From the NCBI GenBank assembly GCA_902489965.1, contig CABUCA010000029.1:1-24189 (forward strand): DNA of 24,189 nucleotides, read 5' to 3'. Below the pieces are notes generated by a model, which was not told the origin of the DNA, ran no database searches, and saw only the letters and a program-made list of their open reading frames with translations. Position numbers and translations under genes: made by a program. Within the stretch, counting starts at the first letter, position 1; every line of letters begins with the position of its first letter. Source of the DNA: an uncultured Collinsella sp. (GTDB lineage: Bacteria > Actinomycetota > Coriobacteriia > Coriobacteriales > Coriobacteriaceae). Positions 20,801 to 24,189 of this stretch are shown here, in pieces.

Positions 20801-23800
20801 TCGCTTTAAGCTCAAGGACTATGCGGTGCATATCAACGATGCACAGGCGACCGATTCGTCACAGGACTTTGCGCATCTGAGTGTTACCGCTCAAAACTGC
20901 TATCGCAATGCCGGCGAGACGGTCGACCTTTCCGCCGCCACGGATAACGCGTTGTTCCTGGGCTGGTATCTGGGCGAGGGCGATGATGCGTACGCCGTGA
21001 GCGATCAGCTCGACTTTACCTATACGGTGGACAAGGCGGACGCGATTGTGTCCGAGGACAAGACTGATGCTAGGATCGAGATCACGCCGCGCTACTGCGC
21101 TCCGCAGGCGAGCGTTGTGCTGAGTGTGGACGGGGTCGATGAGAACGGGCAGCCGCTCGGACAGTTTCTCTCTACCGGTCTTTACGGTATTGGGTCGCGC
21201 GTAACGGTCGTGGCGGTGCCAATGCCTGGCTATGTGTTTGACTACGCGACCGATGCCCTCGGCAATGTTGTCTTTACCGGCGACGATGGTCCGTCCTACA
21301 CGTTTGTGCTCGAGGGGGATGTGCAGTATACCGCGCATTTCCGCGAGGCGACTGACCCCGACGAGTCACTCGCGGCGCTTAAGGCCGCGCTCATCGCCGC
21401 GATTACGGCTGCGGCCGTCCTCGCTACCATGTATGGGCTGGGCGAGATCGTCGACCCCATCGCGGCCGATGCGGTAATCGAGATCGGTATGGCCGACAAC
21501 ATCGAGGATGTTGCCGCTGTGGGCACCAAGGTGCTCAAGGAGATTAAAGACATCATCGACGACCACAAGAAGCCCAAGCCTCATGGTGACCACAAGATCG
21601 AAATTATTGCCACCGCGCAGCCCGAGGTTGGCGGCGTCGTTACCGGAGGCGGTATCCACTATCAGGGGACGGTCGCCACGCTCGAGGCTGTCGCAAATCC
21701 CGGCTATCGCTTCGTATGTTGGAAAGAGAACGGCGTCGAGGTCTCGACATCTCCTCTCAAGACGATGACGATCACGGACCTGACGCCCGAGGTCGTAAAA
21801 ATGACAGCCGTCTTTGAGAAAAAAGTCGAGGTCACGGCGGTCGCCGAAGCCGATGGCATCCAGGCCGATTTTTCGACAGGCTGCACCGCAAGCCCTGTAA
21901 AGCAGAGCATTACGCGTGGCGACCAGGCCATGGTCACCGCGAGCGAGGGCCCCGACTATGCCTTTGTGGGATGGTTCGAGGACGGCGTCGAGGTTTCGCC
22001 CGAGCGTACGTATATCTTTAAGGCTGAGGTCGATCGCCATCTGGTTGCACGTTTCCGCAAGGCGGACAAGACCATTCTGGTAAACACCGATCCCTTCGAC
22101 AGCGCCGAGGTCCTGTGCGATGGCTTGCCGGTCGTGGACGGCAAGGTTCGCGCGAAGGATGGAGACATTCTCACGTTTACGGTGCGGCCCAAGGTGCGCC
22201 CCGACAATCTGGAGAAGACGTACCGGTTTGTGGAGTGGCGCGAAACCGATGCACAGGGCATCACGATTGCCAACAAGCAGGAAGTTTGCGAATACCGCGT
22301 TAACGGCAATGCCCGGATCGAGGCCGTGATGGACGGCAGGGATACGCATACTGTGCGTGCCGAGGCCGACCCGCTCGAGGGCGGCACCGTTACGCTGAAG
22401 CGCGGCGAGACTGCCGGCATGGTGCTCGAGGTTCCCGAAGGCGAGCGCGTGACCGCGGAGGCCACGCCATCCGAGGGCTATATCTTTGACGGTTGGTATC
22501 TGAGCAACGGCGGTTCGGATGTTACCTCGACGCTGGTTTCGAGTGAGCGCTCCTATTCCTTTGAGCCCATTACCGACTGCGTGATCCAAGCAAAGTTTAC
22601 GCGTGCCTGCAAGGTGGACGTTGTCGTTGAGCCTGCCGCGGCCATGGCGGGCAAGTATTTGGTGCACGGCGAGGGCTACTGCATGAAGGGCGAGCCTGCC
22701 ACGCTGAGCATTGAGCTCACGGCCGAGGCGAACAAACAATTTGCCTTTAAGGGCTGGTACGACGCCAAGACGGACCTGCTTTTGGGCACCGACCCCAGCT
22801 ACCTTGAGTTCTATCCCGAGGACGTGGAGTGCACCGTGCGCGCGGTGTTCGAGGAAAATACCTATACCGTAACGGCAAAAGCCAAGAAGACCTTCGTGGA
22901 GCGCGGTACGGTCGAGATCGAGGGGCATCCGGGGGCATCTTCGGTTACCTGCGGATACGGCGATACGGTGATACTCAAGGCGAAGCCCAACGACGGCTAC
23001 CGCTTTGACCATTGGAAGGATGACTCCGGTGAGGAGTACGACACCGCCGAGCTGGTTGTTAAGGTTACCAAGAGCGATACCTATACCGCGATCTTTACCG
23101 ACTCAAAGCCCGAGGTCATGGTCACGGCCGATTCGTGGCTCGGCGGTACCGTGACGTGCAACGGGACCGTGGTGAAGCCTACGACCGATAAGTTCAAGCT
23201 GGGGGAGACCCTTACCCTGACGGCCAAGGCCCATCCAGGCTTTTTGTTCTGGGGTTGGTACGTCAATGGTCGCCTGAAGAGCCTTAAGCACGAGACCTCG
23301 TTGGTCGCCAAAGCTCGCGGTAAAACCGGGCACTGCGTTATTACCGCGGCCTTTGTGCCTATTGATACCGTCTGCGTGCCCCTCGCCGATCCTGCGGAGG
23401 GCGGCACCGTCAAGGCGAGCCGAATCCTTGCCGACCGCGGCGCGGAGGTTGCCCTTAAGGCGACGCCCAATCCCGGTTACGTCTTTACTGGTTGGTATAC
23501 GGCCGACGGCACGTTTGAGTCTGCCGATGCGGAGTTCACCTGCCATCAGGAGCGCACCCATGTGCACGTCGCTCGCTTTATGGCAAAAAGCTATGAAGTC
23601 GACGCCACGACGGTAGTCGATTCCGGCACCGGTTCGCTGGTCGAATCGAGCGTCGCCGGCTGGGTCGAGGGTACAGGTACCGTTGAGGCGGGGCACGCCG
23701 CCACGCTGACCGCGCATGCGCTTTCGGGCTATGCGTTTGAGTATTGGGCCGATGCCTCGGGCGCCGTGGTAAGCCGTGACAGCACCTATCACGTGGTGCC

Positions 23801-24189
23801 GACGTCTGACACGACGCTCCAAGCCGTGTTCTCGGCAAAACAATACACGGTGGACGTCTCGTGCGAAGAGAGCATGGGCTCGGTCGAGGGAGCGGGGACG
23901 TATGCCGCCGGACAGGTCGCAACCGTGCGTGCGGTCGCCGCCGAGGATACGGCTTTTGTGGGCTGGTTCCGTAACGGCACATGCGTGAGCTCCAAGAAAA
24001 CCTATCGATTTACCGTGCGTGAGGATACGTCGCTCTATGCCGTCTTTGCGTCGGGTTCGTATGTCGTGCATACCGTTGCTTCGCCTGCCGAGGGCGGAGC
24101 CGTGAGCGGCTTTGGTGGCTATGAGGCCGGCGACCGCGCAACGCTTCGTGCGATCGCCAACACCGGGTATTCGTTTGCGGGTTGGACGG
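17805..24189 (+). CDS. Giant secreted BspA-type LRR / InlB B-repeat surface protein (partial, runs off the window)
   Basis: The frame is open without a stop from ATG 17805 to the window edge: 2128 complete codons, C-terminus missing. Residues 1-34 are a signal peptide ending AYA. Residues 35 to about 135 are a Ser/Thr/Asp-rich linker. Residues 139-525 and 526 to about 906 are two copies of one module containing BspA-like leucine-rich repeats (recurring AF..C..L..I). Residues from about 910 hold Listeria-Bacteroides/InlB-B-type repeats, each with a GYxFxGW core. They are interrupted at about 1184-1261 by a hydrophobic, alanine-rich helical segment. After it at least eleven repeats of about 73-87 residues follow. 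Such proteins are cell-surface adhesins or host-interaction proteins; a wall anchor would be expected beyond the window. GGGAAGG precedes the start. Confidence 0.93.
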   Translation, partial: MNRITAALYRFLVVYLSVAMVVTSIPLAPSTAYADDTEALAVENEAQETDSDSDADAKASYSASSSDEGSSSTSSDQTNNAQDKSSSSDTSTSTSSLAQDLSSSATDSDAAKTSPATAEPPSDDSEVDALVYEDPVVCEYAKLMPNGYVYPCDAGGSVTVEIDENDPNENSVDGKLVTNLIVDYGVDGVPGYICEYSSNLRSVRFENSSISSIGLHAFSGCSNLADISFSGMTIGGIGTEAFSGCGSLTSLNINDVATIGSMDDAAFAWSGLRSTGLDKVVGLSSIPENAYNGCSALTDTGLGGNTSITSIGVNAFKNCSRLATTGLENNTTIRTLREGCFSGTNMSGGLTLPLYSKIEELPSRAFYGSKLETVYFGCDHVVLINSTTFPKQNMTVMVPAKMVSQYASGRPKEVWESCNGSLPVPVGKMLQKIKVSRDPDKMAYQQGDTISLEGMSVTFQYPHSTMDSDYEALIKDELGEYLTATPCDGDVFDESMDGEPIQLVYDDGYTRLVAYSKDNLQQAAYEYAKLMPNYYLYPCDANGNLTVEIDENSPRENSVDGRMVTNLIVDYGVDEVDAQLCADSTNLRSVRFENSSISKIGLHAFYNCPDLTDISLSGMTIGTIGKEAFYGCKSLTSLNISETTTISSMGYAAFADSGLVATGLDKVVGLTSIPDRAYEGCKALTDTGLDKNTSITAIGVCAFRFCSNLATTGLESNTTVETLGHTCFYGTDLSGGLTLPYNSKIEELPEKAFGSTNLETVFFGCNHAVLINTDTFPKYNMTVMVPAKMIPKYANGHPKAVWERCNGCLPVPVGKVLENVEISCDPNNMTYETGETISLEGMNIELDYPHSVSIWDYEALIQEELGEYLTATPRDGDVFDESMDGQPVKLVYDDGYSHFETQTKGTLQLKKPTPTSFQISYAQKIDKGERKLIDGVELPDVSGTITIDAGAEVTLDAGALGMLNDNITFKGWYDTESGKYISKEPVYTFTPDKDLSLEARFKLKDYAVHINDAQATDSSQDFAHLSVTAQNCYRNAGETVDLSAATDNALFLGWYLGEGDDAYAVSDQLDFTYTVDKADAIVSEDKTDARIEITPRYCAPQASVVLSVDGVDENGQPLGQFLSTGLYGIGSRVTVVAVPMPGYVFDYATDALGNVVFTGDDGPSYTFVLEGDVQYTAHFREATDPDESLAALKAALIAAITAAAVLATMYGLGEIVDPIAADAVIEIGMADNIEDVAAVGTKVLKEIKDIIDDHKKPKPHGDHKIEIIATAQPEVGGVVTGGGIHYQGTVATLEAVANPGYRFVCWKENGVEVSTSPLKTMTITDLTPEVVKMTAVFEKKVEVTAVAEADGIQADFSTGCTASPVKQSITRGDQAMVTASEGPDYAFVGWFEDGVEVSPERTYIFKAEVDRHLVARFRKADKTILVNTDPFDSAEVLCDGLPVVDGKVRAKDGDILTFTVRPKVRPDNLEKTYRFVEWRETDAQGITIANKQEVCEYRVNGNARIEAVMDGRDTHTVRAEADPLEGGTVTLKRGETAGMVLEVPEGERVTAEATPSEGYIFDGWYLSNGGSDVTSTLVSSERSYSFEPITDCVIQAKFTRACKVDVVVEPAAAMAGKYLVHGEGYCMKGEPATLSIELTAEANKQFAFKGWYDAKTDLLLGTDPSYLEFYPEDVECTVRAVFEENTYTVTAKAKKTFVERGTVEIEGHPGASSVTCGYGDTVILKAKPNDGYRFDHWKDDSGEEYDTAELVVKVTKSDTYTAIFTDSKPEVMVTADSWLGGTVTCNGTVVKPTTDKFKLGETLTLTAKAHPGFLFWGWYVNGRLKSLKHETSLVAKARGKTGHCVITAAFVPIDTVCVPLADPAEGGTVKASRILADRGAEVALKATPNPGYVFTGWYTADGTFESADAEFTCHQERTHVHVARFMAKSYEVDATTVVDSGTGSLVESSVAGWVEGTGTVEAGHAATLTAHALSGYAFEYWADASGAVVSRDSTYHVVPTSDTTLQAVFSAKQYTVDVSCEESMGSVEGAGTYAAGQVATVRAVAAEDTAFVGWFRNGTCVSSKKTYRFTVREDTSLYAVFASGSYVVHTVASPAEGGAVSGFGGYEAGDRATLRAIANTGYSFAGWT
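18219..20520 (+). repeat. Tandem duplication of an LRR module (period 1161 nt, 387 codons)
   Basis: The sequence starting EYAKLMPN at 18219 recurs at 19380. Landmarks repeat at the same spacing: VEIDEN, NLIVDYGV, VRFENSSIS, GLDKVVGL, LSGGLTLP-like, TFPK.NMTVMVPAKM, LPVPVGK and GEYLTATP. The copies remain alike at the DNA level (for example long shared runs around 18950-19000 and 20100-20170). The second copy ends near 20520, where the sequence turns into the following domain. Confidence 0.9.
21640..24189 (+). repeat. Array of at least eleven divergent InlB-B/Flg_new_2-like protein repeats
   Basis: Aromatic cores recur every 220-260 nt near 21720, 21970, 22230, 22490, 22750, 23010, 23250, 23490, 23745, 23960 and 24180. 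Examples are NPGYRFVCW, PDYAFVGW, EGYIFDGW, NDGYRFDHW, NPGYVFTGW and NTGYSFAGW. Between cores there is a GGTV-type turn and a (V/A)ARF-type strand. The array is cut by the window end. Confidence 0.85.

Noticed and set aside
21366..23012. Minus-strand open frame of 548 codons opposite the surface-protein gene
   Set aside because: It is a shadow of the repeat-rich coding strand. The plus frame has a signal peptide, repeats and a ribosome binding site; the minus frame has none.
21640..24189. Regular 220-260 nt periodicity as a CRISPR or DNA satellite array
   Set aside because: The period is only conserved at the protein level (GYxFxGW cores), the DNA units are highly divergent, and the frame is open throughout.

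Overview
The window looks like a chromosomal segment of a high-GC gut actinobacterium of the class Coriobacteriia, with Collinsella or a close relative most likely. This is an inference from codon use, gene content (Xpt, Mo uptake, a double-cubane-type HgdB pair, selenium genes, a BspA/InlB-repeat surface protein) and the short palindromic intergenic repeats. No rRNA, tRNA, CRISPR array, phage gene or transposase was seen.

Layout. 1-1254 (+): xanthine phosphoribosyltransferase, a strong palindromic terminator, and a small GGQ release-factor-like rescue hydrolase that ends at a 71-nt hairpin. 1262-3733 (-): a CLC-family anion transporter (possibly of the fluoride-exporting type) followed by a lipid kinase. 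3945-9361 (+): a molybdenum block of moeA, a mog/moaB gene and modA-modB-modC. ModB carries an unusual secreted N-terminal domain, and modA is preceded by a cluster of heptamer repeats. 9362-9790: a 429-nt non-coding leader with several hairpins, a 22-codon leader ORF and a helix that can hide the next gene's ribosome binding site. 9791-13308 (+): two paralogous HgdB/YjiM-type iron-sulfur proteins and one ATP-dependent activase, resembling the double-cubane cluster protein/reductase pair. The two paralogue genes are each followed by a copy of a structured intergenic repeat. 13323-17677 (+): a GT4-type glycosyltransferase, selD, yedF, a DUF3343 gene and a cysteine desulfurase, closely spaced or overlapping. 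17805 to the window edge (+): one very large open reading frame (at least 2128 codons) for a secreted leucine-rich-repeat/InlB-B-repeat surface protein that continues beyond the window.

The most informative single observation is that selD is itself a selenoprotein gene. Its active-site codon is an in-frame UGA at 14582-14584, followed by a hairpin with an AGGUC apex resembling bacterial SECIS elements. Ordinary ORF calling truncates the gene to a TTG at 14594. This means the cell must decode selenocysteine, although selA, selB and selC are not in the window.

Together the genes suggest a Mo/Se/Fe-S metabolic neighbourhood. Molybdate is imported and built into cofactor (ModABC, MoeA, Mog). Selenium is mobilised and activated (Csd, YedF, DUF3343, SelD). 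Between them sits an ATP-driven low-potential Fe-S system with an unknown substrate, under a riboswitch-like leader. Whether that system takes part in selenium or sulfur chemistry is inference only, and is the main lead in the window.
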